NCBI GenBank assembly: GCA_964567745.1
Contig: CAZMNY010000038.1
Span: 19,822-83,821 of the forward strand
Origin: CAZMNY01 sp964567745
GTDB lineage: Bacteria > Planctomycetota > Planctomycetia > Pirellulales > Pirellulaceae
Reading direction: 5' to 3'
DNA length: 64,000 nt
Shown: in pieces, positions 25,407-33,753 of the stretch
Position numbering within the stretch: position 1 is the stretch's first letter
Layout of the letters: the number at the start of each line of letters is the position of its first letter
The notes under the pieces: generated by a model
The model's database searches: none
Seen by the model: only the letters and a program-made list of their open reading frames with translations
Told to the model about the DNA's origin: nothing
Made by a program: the position numbers and the translations under genes

Positions 25407-27329
25407 TTAGTCGGCCGTATCGAGATAGGGATCTTGTCCCATTTCGCGCTGCATCTTCTTGCGCTGCTTTTCGTGATAGAGAAGCACGGATCGGTCGCGA
25501 AAATGTTTGCGTTCGACCTTCTTCTGAGCTCGGCGTAAGAGATTGACGTACTGGTCGACGCTACCGTCCAAGGCGCTACCGAGATTGGTCATGCGAATCG
25601 CCTTGGCGTCGCCAAAGCCGCTGCGAATCACCTCGTCATCGAGGGCAAGGTATTGGCGCACTGAGCCGGGATCGCCTTGCCGTCCACAGCGTCCGGCAAG
25701 CTGCCTGTCGACTCGAGCCGAATCGTGAAGTTCGGTGCCGATCACATGCAACCCGCCCAGATCGGCGACCCCGGCATCCAGCTTGATGTCGGTTCCGCGG
25801 CCCGCCATGTTCGTGGCCACTGTCACTCGACCCAAGTGGCCCGCCTCGGCGATGATCTCAGCTTCTTTGGCAATTTCGTTGGCGTTGAGCACTTGATGCT
25901 CGATGTTGGCCTCGTCCAACAATTGGGAGAGGTGTTCCGAGCGGTCAATCGACTTGGTGCCGACGAGCACTGGACGGCTCTGAGAGTGGATTTCAGCGAT
26001 CTCCTCGACAACCGCGCGCCACTTCCCATCCGAATCGCCAAAGACGCGTGACGGAAGTTCGACACGTTGCACGGGCCGGTTGGTCGGTATACGCACAACT
26101 GGGCGTTTGTAAATCTTGCGAAACTCACGAGCAGCGGGAATCGCAGTTCCAGTCATGCCCGCCAGCTCGTTGTAGCGCATGAACATGTCCTGTACGGTGA
26201 TTCGAGCCGCTTGACCGGTCGGCATCGTGATCTCAACGCCCTCTTTCGCCTCAACCGCTTGGTGAATCCCGTCGCGCCACTTTCGGCCCTCGGCTTTACG
26301 GCCCGTGAACTCGTCGACAATCACAATTTCGCCGTCATCGATCACAAACTGCTCGTCCAGATGAAAGTCTCGCTTCACCTTGATCGCTCGTTCCATGTAT
26401 TGGTACAGATCGACGAGCCCGACGATTCGCATGAGATCCGGGGTAGGGCAGGCGCGAACGAATTGCCGACCTTGCGGAGAAAGCTCAACTTGTCTCTTCT
26501 CGTGGTCGTATTCATAGTGCAACTCCTCTTCAAAACGAGGAGCAAACTCGGCGGCCCAGGCGTAGGTCGCCAAAACTTGTTCGATCGCCTGTCCGCCCAA
26601 CGAGCCGATGATCATCGGCGTTCTCGCCTCGTCGATCAGAATACTGTCAGCCTCATCGACCAGAACGAAATGGGCACCTCGTTGGACGGGAGCTTCCCCG
26701 CTGTCGTCCCAGCGTTGCGAACTTCCGCCGCCCAGGAAGTCGGCTTGCTGATGCCCCATGCGCCGCAGCAAGAGCCGGTCGCGCATGAAGTCGAAGCCGA
26801 ACTCCTTTGAGGTGCCGTAGGTGATATCGCTGCCATAGGCCGTGCGGCGATCGTCCTGTGAATCTTGAGTCTCAACGCAACCAACGGTCATACCCAGCAT
26901 GTTGTAAATGGGGCCCATCTCCTCGGCGTCACGCGAGGCCAGATAGTCGTTGACCGTCGCTAGATGCGAGCCTTTGCCAGGCAGCGCGTGAAGATAGAGA
27001 GGAAGCGTCGCTGCGAGCGTTTTTCCCTCGCCCGTATCCATCTCCGCGATACAGCCGTTAAACAGAGCGATCCCGCCAAGAATCTGGACGTCGTAGTGCC
27101 GCATCTTGAGCGTGCGTTGCGAGGCAACTCGAACCAACGCGAACGCTTCGGGCAACAACTTGTCCAACGGTTCGCCACTCTTCGCGCGAAACCGAAGCGA
27201 GAGGCTCTCTTTGCGCAGTCCAGTGTCATCCAGTTTGAGGAATTGTTCCTCGAACGAATCGACGACGGGCAGCAGTTTTCGCCATCGCGCGATCCGCCAT
27301 TGTCCAAGTTCGGGAAGATTGGCAGCCAA
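25407..27329 (-). CDS. Shortened SecA-like preprotein translocase ATPase (accessory SecA)
   Basis: The 640-residue protein has the SecA motor: Walker A MDTGEGKT (97-104), TVNDYLASRDAEEMGP, TYGTSKEFGFDFMRD, Walker B VDEADSILIDEARTP (224-238), the preprotein cross-linking region, VDEFTGRKAEGRKW, MTGTA and the NBD2 motif AGRCGRQGDPGS. Canonical SecA is 830 or more residues. This one ends about 80 residues after the arginine-finger motif, so most of the helical wing/scaffold and the C-terminal zinc-binding tail are missing. The DEVD box is DEAD. It starts with TTG (AGGTG upstream) and a stop codon lies three codons before. Housekeeping SecA is presumably elsewhere; this is likely a dedicated paralogue, possibly for the HlyD/M50 block or for the giant exoproteins nearby. 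Confidence 0.87.
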   Translation of the reverse strand: MAANLPELGQWRIARWRKLLPVVDSFEEQFLKLDDTGLRKESLSLRFRAKSGEPLDKLLPEAFALVRVASQRTLKMRHYDVQILGGIALFNGCIAEMDTGEGKTLAATLPLYLHALPGKGSHLATVNDYLASRDAEEMGPIYNMLGMTVGCVETQDSQDDRRTAYGSDITYGTSKEFGFDFMRDRLLLRRMGHQQADFLGGGSSQRWDDSGEAPVQRGAHFVLVDEADSILIDEARTPMIIGSLGGQAIEQVLATYAWAAEFAPRFEEELHYEYDHEKRQVELSPQGRQFVRACPTPDLMRIVGLVDLYQYMERAIKVKRDFHLDEQFVIDDGEIVIVDEFTGRKAEGRKWRDGIHQAVEAKEGVEITMPTGQAARITVQDMFMRYNELAGMTGTAIPAAREFRKIYKRPVVRIPTNRPVQRVELPSRVFGDSDGKWRAVVEEIAEIHSQSRPVLVGTKSIDRSEHLSQLLDEANIEHQVLNANEIAKEAEIIAEAGHLGRVTVATNMAGRGTDIKLDAGVADLGGLHVIGTELHDSARVDRQLAGRCGRQGDPGSVRQYLALDDEVIRSGFGDAKAIRMTNLGSALDGSVDQYVNLLRRAQKKVERKHFRDRSVLLYHEKQRKKMQREMGQDPYLDTAD

Positions 27330-27691
27330 GGGGGAATCACCTATCTACAGGAGCGTGGTAAGCAGGGGGAGTTCGAGATATATGCTCAGACTCAAACTTT
27401 CCTTGGGAAATCGGATGCGGCAACGACGAAATGTGCACTTTCCTTGGTTTGAATGCAACTGGGTCTCTTTTAACTCAATCGATCCGAGCAATTCGTCCGA
27501 CATAAACCACAGGTAGAGGGCTGCCGATGCGGCGAAACCCTCATCATCCTCAAGAAAATGGACAATCTGGGGCGTTCACAAGGAATGGCCCTTGTTTGAC
27601 GCCTATGCCGGTTTGCCTTGATTTTCGGTAATTGCGGGACGATTCAGAAGTACGGGTGATAGGCATACCTCCAACGAAGCGAGCTGTAGCA
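27330..27691. other. Divergent intergenic region (SecA-like and BBP7)
   Basis: 362 nt with no gene visible. It should carry both promoters. A TTGACG near 27597 followed by TTGATTTT is a poor consensus match that I would not annotate. Confidence 0.4.
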
Positions 27692-29095
27692 ATGAAGTCT
27701 TATATCACTACGTTGGCAGTTGCGTTTTTTGCACTGGGATTGCCAGCCCAGCTCAGCCACGGCCAGGAAAGCAGCCAAGTGGTTGCGGCGGAGTCTTTCG
27801 CTCCAGTGATACGCACGCAGGAAAACGAGCAGCCTCAGGCGCAGTCCCAAACAGGACCGGCGCCTGTCACGCGAGTCGCGGCACCGCCCCAATTGGGTGA
27901 CGCTGTCGTAGGAATTCCCGCTGCGCCGATCAGCTACAACTACGGCGGCATCGTTGGCCAAGACGTTTCGTTCGGCGGCAAAGGCAAAGGCGGCTCCTGC
28001 ACCGCGAAGTCGGGCAATCCCAACTGCATTTGCCCTCAATGCCGTCGCGCCCGCGAGAGCTCTGGCACCTGGGGCTCGGTTGACTTCATGCACTTGTGGA
28101 TGAAAGGCCGAAACCTTCCGCCACTCACGACGACCAGCCCAGTCGGCACGGCAGCGCCCGCTGCCGGCGTGTTGCCCGCCGCAACCATCTTGTTCGGCAA
28201 CGAACGAATCGGCAAAGATCGTCAGTCGGCCGGACGACTCGACTTCGGCCTCTGGCTTGACCAAAACCAAGACACTGGTATCGGCTTTAAACTGTTCGGC
28301 ATCGAAGGCGACCAGACAGCCTTCAACATGGCATCGAGCGGCACGCCGATCATCAGCGTTCCGTTTTACAACGTGGACCTTTCGGCTCAGGACGCCGTTC
28401 AAGTCGCCTTCCCCGGCCTCTTCTCCGGCTCGGTTCAACACCGAACGACCAACGACTTGCTGATGGGCGAAGCCTATGCTCGCATGACCATAATGCGTGG
28501 CTGTGGCTATCGCATCGACTTCCTCGGCGGCTACCACGTCGCTCGACTCGACGACGGTATCGGAATCAGCTCTTCGACTGAAGTCCAAGGCGGCGGCGGA
28601 CTGTTCCCAGTTGGCACGACGATCGATATCTACGACGCCTTCAAAGCACGCAACGAGATGCACGGCGGCTCGATTGGCCTGCTCGGCGAGCTGACTCAAG
28701 GACGTTGGTCGCTCAAAGGCCTGGCGAAAGTCACTGTCGCGAACAACCGCCAATCAGTCACCATCGCCGGCAACTCCATCGTCGACACAGGCGTCGGTCC
28801 GGTGCTCGTTCCCAACGCGGGAACGTTTGCTCAAGTCAGCAACATCGGGATGTACAAACGAGACAAAGTGACCTACATCCCGGAACTCGGTTTCACTCTG
28901 GGATACGACTTGAATCCCTGTGTGAAGATGACTGCGGGATACACGTTCATGTACTTCCCCAATATTGTGCTCGCCGGCGACCACATCGATACGCGAGTCA
29001 GCCCGGCTCAACTGTCCGCTTTCCCGGCGTTCGCTTGGAACGAGACGGACCAATGGGTTCAAGCGATCTCGTTCGGCGTCGAATGGAATTACTAA
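27692..29095 (+). CDS. BBP7 family outer-membrane beta-barrel protein
   Basis: The ATG at 27692 starts a signal peptide (MKSYITTLAVAFFALGLPAQ, cleaved near SHG-Q); the frame upstream lacks such character. The product has 467 residues. After a Gln/Pro-rich segment comes a Cys cluster (SCTAKSGNPNCICPQC) like that of the 10651 protein, then a BBP7 barrel (PF07585) of about 330 residues: WGSVDFMHLWMKGRNLPPL, RLDFGLWLDQ, FLGGYHVARLDD. The protein ends SFGVEWNY with a terminal aromatic residue, typical of outer-membrane barrels. The gene converges on the 29275 exoprotein gene and ends in a terminator. Confidence 0.82.
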   Translation: MKSYITTLAVAFFALGLPAQLSHGQESSQVVAAESFAPVIRTQENEQPQAQSQTGPAPVTRVAAPPQLGDAVVGIPAAPISYNYGGIVGQDVSFGGKGKGGSCTAKSGNPNCICPQCRRARESSGTWGSVDFMHLWMKGRNLPPLTTTSPVGTAAPAAGVLPAATILFGNERIGKDRQSAGRLDFGLWLDQNQDTGIGFKLFGIEGDQTAFNMASSGTPIISVPFYNVDLSAQDAVQVAFPGLFSGSVQHRTTNDLLMGEAYARMTIMRGCGYRIDFLGGYHVARLDDGIGISSSTEVQGGGGLFPVGTTIDIYDAFKARNEMHGGSIGLLGELTQGRWSLKGLAKVTVANNRQSVTIAGNSIVDTGVGPVLVPNAGTFAQVSNIGMYKRDKVTYIPELGFTLGYDLNPCVKMTAGYTFMYFPNIVLAGDHIDTRVSPAQLSAFPAFAWNETDQWVQAISFGVEWNY

Positions 29096-29143
29096 ACGAG
29101 TCCAACACATCGTCGCGCGACGGCTGACATCAAGAAACAAATC

Positions 29144-29178
29144 GACCCCGGGTTCCTGTTGGAATCCGGGGTCTTTTG
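29144..29178 (+). terminator. Rho-independent terminator after the second BBP7 gene
   Basis: A 13-bp stem, GACCCCGGGTTCC / GGAATCCGGGGTC (one G-T pair), with loop TGTT, followed by TTTTG. Confidence 0.85.
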
Positions 29179-29197
29179 TTGCCTAATAGTCATCGCC

Positions 29198-29238
29198 CCT
29201 GGCCATTAAGCAAGTGTTCCTTCGGACCAATGGCCAGG
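29198..29238 (-). terminator. Inverted repeat at the 3' end of the 29275 gene
   Basis: CCTGGCCATT and AATGGCCAGG form a perfect 10-bp stem around a 21-nt loop, about 36 nt downstream of the minus-strand stop codon. There is no T tract on either side, so it may act in mRNA protection rather than termination. Confidence 0.4.
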
Positions 29239-29274
29239 AAGCATTGGCTGTGATCGATCCAAGATCATCAGCGA

Positions 29275-32200
29275 CTAGGCGAGTTCGCCGTTGGCGAACA
29301 GGTCGTCGGCCGCGTCTTGGAAGTCTTGAGTCGCTTCACGCGCGATTGCAGCGGCCAGCAGCTCAACGCCTTCGCCATCGAACTCCAAGGCTTGCTCGAT
29401 TCGCGATTCGCCTTCGCCTTGAGCTTGGCTGAGCAAATCGGCGGGCCGACCTTCAATCCAATACAGCTTATTGCCATCGGCGTCATCGCCGATCAACCGG
29501 ACGCTCGGGAAGTCGAGATCGCCTTGAGTCGTCGAGCCGTTGACGGCACTCAGGTGAGCGTGATCGCCCTTGACGCTGATGTTGGTCATATCAAAGTCGG
29601 TGAACCCATCCCAGCCGCCCATATTGAGCCAACCGTTGGCGTTGCCGTTCGAGTCGACGGAAAGCAGCAGGCGATTGAGACTGCTGCCGTTCGACGCTTG
29701 GCTCGAGGCCAGGATGAACTGGAAGACGTTGACGTAGCGAGCGTCGGCACCTTTGAACGAGAAGTTGTTGCTGATTCCATTGACGCCGCCGAGAGGCTGG
29801 TTGTTGACCAGGAACGCCGAGGTCGGAATCAGCAGGGAGTTGGCCGAGGCCGTTCCGCCTTGGCTGCCGATGTAGTCCGTGCCGTCCATGTAATGGCTGG
29901 CTTGGTTGGATTCGATCGTAATCGTGTAACCGTTGGTTCCGACTTCAGGCGGTGCCAAGTTGGTGAACTGGTAGGCGCCGGCGGAATCGGTTTGCATTGT
30001 CTGATCGATGCTGGTGCCAGTGATGTCGCGTCCTTGTAGGCGGACATTGATGCCAGTCAGACCCATCTCGTTCGAGTTCTTGTTGGTGTCGTTGTTGACG
30101 TCGAGGAAGACGAATCCGCCAACGTTGCTCGGCACAAAGTCGAGCACTTCGATGACGACATCGTCCGCGGCACTCATCGCTCCGCCGGCCCCAGAGGCAC
30201 CATTGTCGTTAACAGCGACATCGACTGTCGTGAAGCCGACGAAATCGAGTCCAGGCGAATAGGTCATGCCTTGCAAGGCCTGGTTAATCTCTAAGAGATT
30301 GCCGTCGAAACTGATCGAGGTCGGCGAACTGGCCGTGACGTCGACCGAGTTAGGCGTTGCCAGCGTAATAGTACCGATCGGGCCAGCATCCGAAGTCGAA
30401 ATGCCGACTGTCACAGACAGGTCCGCGGTCGCCGCATCCACGTCGAGGATGCCAATCGAGTTGAGGCCTTGGAACACGTAGTCAAAGTTCTTGGTGACCG
30501 CGTCGTCCGCAGGCACAATGACAACGGGAGCGTCATTGATTGGGTTGATCGTGATGTCAACCGTATCGGAATCGGTCAGGTCGCCGCCGCCTACATTGCC
30601 GTTGTCGTTAATTGACAAGGTCAAAGTATCCGAACCATTGAAGTGCAGGTCGGGCGTGTACGTAACCGTGCCTAACGCGGTGTTGAGCTGCGAAATCGTG
30701 CCATTGAGCGTCACGACTGAGGAGCCAACGCCGCTCGACGTCAGTCCGCCGGGAGTCAACGAAATCGTGCCGTTGCTCGCGCTCAAGCTGACCGTGACCG
30801 CGAAGGTGCCGGAGTCGATATCGCTAACCGAAAGGCCAGGAACGCTCAGCGTCATGTCTTCGTCAATGGCCTGGGGGCCAGGCACGGAAACCATCGGGCC
30901 ATCGTTGATCGGGTTAACCGTAACATGAACCGTGCCGGTCGATGGCCCATCGTTAGGCGTCGTGACCGAATCGGAAATGGTGTAGGTGAAGGTGTCCGAG
31001 CCAAAGAAATCGCCAACCGGTACGTAGGTGAACGTATCGTCGGTCAAGTCAGTCGGAGTTCCGTTGTCGTTGTGGGTGACCGCTCCGTTCGTGCCTTGCG
31101 TGAATGAATCAAGCGTCAAATCGGCACCGCCGGTCACAGCGTTACCGTTGAGGTCGTTGGCGAACGGGTCGACTTCATTTGCCGCGCCGGCCGAGCTGTC
31201 TTCATCGACAACCAACATGTCGTCGCCAGCGAAGGGAAGGATAGGGGGCGTTACCGAAATGCTGACGGTATCGACGTCCGTCAGGGCACCGCCCGCACCG
31301 GTGTTGCCGTTGTCATTGGTGGTCATCGTCAACGTGTCGGTGCCGATGAACGAATTGTTTGGGTCGTAGCGCAGAGTGCCCAAGGCGGTATTGAGATTCG
31401 TGAGCGTTCCGGTTGCCGTTAGCGAGGCCGTTCCAGATCCGCTGACAACGAGACCATTGGAGGTGCCAAACGAAACCGTTCCGGCAGTAACCTCCAAGTC
31501 GACAGTGACATCGGCGCTTCCCGCATCAATGTCGGCCACCGAGAAATCGCCATTGCTGAACTGGAGCGTATCGGTGTTGAACATCGATTGTGGGCCTGGC
31601 ACCGTGTTGATCGGGCCGTCGTTGATCGGATTGACCGTGATGGCGATCGTCTCGGTGGCGGTCTTGTTTCCGCCGACGCCGGTATTTCCAAGGTCGTCAA
31701 CCATGATCGTCACGGTGTCCGAACCGCTGAACTCGCCGATTGGCGAGTAGCTCAATCCGGCCAATGCGGAACTCGCATCGCCCTGCGATCCGGTGAACGA
31801 CAGGCTTGTTGAGTTGTTGCCAACGACGTTGGTCAGACCTACAACCGAAGCAAGCCCCACGTTACCGTTGCTCGCAGTGACGGTGAAGTCCATGTTTTCC
31901 GTCATGGAGTCGGGATCGGTCACGGACGAACCTATGTTGACCGAAGTGTTTTCATTCGTTGATGTCGGGCCAGGGACTGTGAGGACAGGAGCATCGTTAA
32001 CTTCGCCGATGTCAATCGTCACGGTGGCTTGGTCGACGACGAAACCGTCACTCAACTCGTAGGTGAAAGTGTCGCTTCCCGAGGCACCAGCGTTGGCTGC
32101 GTAGGTGATGAAGTCGTCCGAGAAGTCGTTCGGAGTGCCGTTGTCATTGAGGCTCGCTGAGCCTTTGCTGGCAGAGCCGACATTTTGAATGCGTCGCTGC

Positions 32201-33363
32201 AGGACTTCGCCGCCCGGGCCGCGAATGGCAAAAGTGCGAGCTCCAAAGTCGACCGCATCGAGATCGCCGTTGCCCGGCTCCAACGCATCATTTTGAAACA
32301 CGATTTGCAACGAGCTATTGCTGGCCGCACTGCCGCTGATGCTGAATTGATCGTCAAGCGTATCGTTGTTCAGCACGTTGACGTCGACCGACTGGCCCTG
32401 AACGACGCCATCGGTATCGTCGAGGGCGACAAGCCGCGAGCCGTTGAACTCGAGGGAAATATCGAACCACTCGGTTGAAGGTCCATTGTTCGGGCCGAGA
32501 ATATCGTTGAAGTCGACCGCACTCCAATCTCGAACACCGAGCGGATTGGCGAAACCGGCGAAAACAACGCCCGATTGGAAACCGGCCGACGAGGTCACCG
32601 AGTTGAACACCAAAGCGCCGTTATTGAATGCGTCGGTTCGAGGCGCTACCTCAAATTGAAAACCCTGTTCGAAAGCAACGTCCAAAGCAACTGAACCAAG
32701 CCCTTTATCCACGGCGGAGACGCCCGATCGAACATCGTCGAAAGCAACCGTCAGGTTCGCCGGTTGATTGATTAAAAACTCAGTCACTTCGACTTTACTG
32801 GCGTTGGGAGTACCCTGAGTGCTATCGTTGTTGAAGGGAGCGATAAACGCCGGGTTGTCGGCTTCATACGCTAGAAAACGAACTTCAGCTTCATGCGGAA
32901 TAGCTCCGTGCTCGCCCTCGCCCAATTTACGAATCGAACTCATCGCATCTTTGACATCGACAACGCCGTCGCCATTAATGTCGCCCAACACCTTGTCGCC
33001 ATTGGCATTCACCAACAGCGACTGACCGGCCGCGTCGCCTTCGCCGTTGGCCCCAACTTGGCTCGATTCGAGCTCGATCAAGGGAGCGCCCGAGAGAGCT
33101 TGAGCCTGTGCGAGAGCACTGATCACTCCGATCGTGTCTTGCGCGGTCACTCGACCGTCGGCATTCACGTCGTAGCTGTCCACAAAGTTCGTGTGCCCGT
33201 CAAAGTCGCTGGACAGCATAAACTCGTAGTGCGGAGTGAAATCCATGTCTGCGGCGAGCAGGATCCGGGCTTCCAACTGCTCAGCTCGCAGTTTCGTCCG
33301 GCTCAAGCCTCGCTTCTTGGCTTTTTTACTCAATTGACTGATGCGTCCTTTTGACTTTTTCAT
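29275..33363 (-). CDS. Giant exported cadherin-like protein with N-terminal dockerin repeats
   Basis: Start at ATG 33363 (MKKSKGRISQLSKKAKKRGL); a GTG at 33375 is possible. The 1,362-residue protein begins very basic, then AEQLEARILLAAD, the LExRxLL export-type motif. Dockerin-type calcium repeats lie at about 58-145 (YDVNADGRVTAQDTIG and GDINGDGVVDVKDA), with GEGD/GEGE linkers around them, rather than near the C-terminus. About 300-1100 is an array of cadherin/Ig-like modules (SGSDTFTYELSDG, DVLNNDT, INPINDGP repeated). An SdrD B-like domain is at about 1105-1180. The tail has QGEGESRIEQALEF and ends AADDLFANGELA. It is a surface or matrix protein; no enzymatic motif was seen. A candidate promoter lies at 33408-33436. 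Confidence 0.82.
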   Translation of the reverse strand: MKKSKGRISQLSKKAKKRGLSRTKLRAEQLEARILLAADMDFTPHYEFMLSSDFDGHTNFVDSYDVNADGRVTAQDTIGVISALAQAQALSGAPLIELESSQVGANGEGDAAGQSLLVNANGDKVLGDINGDGVVDVKDAMSSIRKLGEGEHGAIPHEAEVRFLAYEADNPAFIAPFNNDSTQGTPNASKVEVTEFLINQPANLTVAFDDVRSGVSAVDKGLGSVALDVAFEQGFQFEVAPRTDAFNNGALVFNSVTSSAGFQSGVVFAGFANPLGVRDWSAVDFNDILGPNNGPSTEWFDISLEFNGSRLVALDDTDGVVQGQSVDVNVLNNDTLDDQFSISGSAASNSSLQIVFQNDALEPGNGDLDAVDFGARTFAIRGPGGEVLQRRIQNVGSASKGSASLNDNGTPNDFSDDFITYAANAGASGSDTFTYELSDGFVVDQATVTIDIGEVNDAPVLTVPGPTSTNENTSVNIGSSVTDPDSMTENMDFTVTASNGNVGLASVVGLTNVVGNNSTSLSFTGSQGDASSALAGLSYSPIGEFSGSDTVTIMVDDLGNTGVGGNKTATETIAITVNPINDGPINTVPGPQSMFNTDTLQFSNGDFSVADIDAGSADVTVDLEVTAGTVSFGTSNGLVVSGSGTASLTATGTLTNLNTALGTLRYDPNNSFIGTDTLTMTTNDNGNTGAGGALTDVDTVSISVTPPILPFAGDDMLVVDEDSSAGAANEVDPFANDLNGNAVTGGADLTLDSFTQGTNGAVTHNDNGTPTDLTDDTFTYVPVGDFFGSDTFTYTISDSVTTPNDGPSTGTVHVTVNPINDGPMVSVPGPQAIDEDMTLSVPGLSVSDIDSGTFAVTVSLSASNGTISLTPGGLTSSGVGSSVVTLNGTISQLNTALGTVTYTPDLHFNGSDTLTLSINDNGNVGGGDLTDSDTVDITINPINDAPVVIVPADDAVTKNFDYVFQGLNSIGILDVDAATADLSVTVGISTSDAGPIGTITLATPNSVDVTASSPTSISFDGNLLEINQALQGMTYSPGLDFVGFTTVDVAVNDNGASGAGGAMSAADDVVIEVLDFVPSNVGGFVFLDVNNDTNKNSNEMGLTGINVRLQGRDITGTSIDQTMQTDSAGAYQFTNLAPPEVGTNGYTITIESNQASHYMDGTDYIGSQGGTASANSLLIPTSAFLVNNQPLGGVNGISNNFSFKGADARYVNVFQFILASSQASNGSSLNRLLLSVDSNGNANGWLNMGGWDGFTDFDMTNISVKGDHAHLSAVNGSTTQGDLDFPSVRLIGDDADGNKLYWIEGRPADLLSQAQGEGESRIEQALEFDGEGVELLAAAIAREATQDFQDAADDLFANGELA

Positions 33364-33753
33364 GTCTCTTCTCACGACCTTTAAAGATCCGAGGGGCGAA
33401 ATCTTAGACTGTATTCAGGCTGTCGAGTTAACTCAAGTCGATTTTTTGATAAACGAAGGCACCAAAAGGACTTACACTCAGGCCAGCTTGCCGGACGGTG
33501 TCTGAATACCGCCCTCATAAAAATCACCTGTTTGGCGAGTTGCAAATTCCACACTAGTTACTGACAAGAGGGTTTGCAAACAAATTGCAACTTTGTGACG
33601 ATTTCAAACTCGACTTCCGTGTACACAATGCAAACACCCTTAATCACTCCATCTTTCCAAATCAGCCGCACGATCGTCAAAGGCTGAAAAACCGAAGGGC
33701 CAAACCGCCCTCAAAACCGACGACAACGGGTGCCGATCAACGCTTTGACGTGA
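33364..33753. other. Intergenic region between two exoprotein genes
   Basis: 390 nt, AT-richer than the surroundings. It holds the candidate promoter at 33408-33436. Further up, a weak hairpin (GAGGGC...GCCCTT followed by GGTTTTTC on the minus strand, about 33690-33711) could end the 33754 transcript. Confidence 0.45.
33408..33436 (-). promoter_or_regulatory. Candidate promoter of the 29275 exoprotein gene
   Basis: On the minus strand TTGAGT (33436-33431), a 17-nt spacer, then TACAGT (33413-33408), about 45 nt before the ATG. It rests on consensus matching only. Confidence 0.3.
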
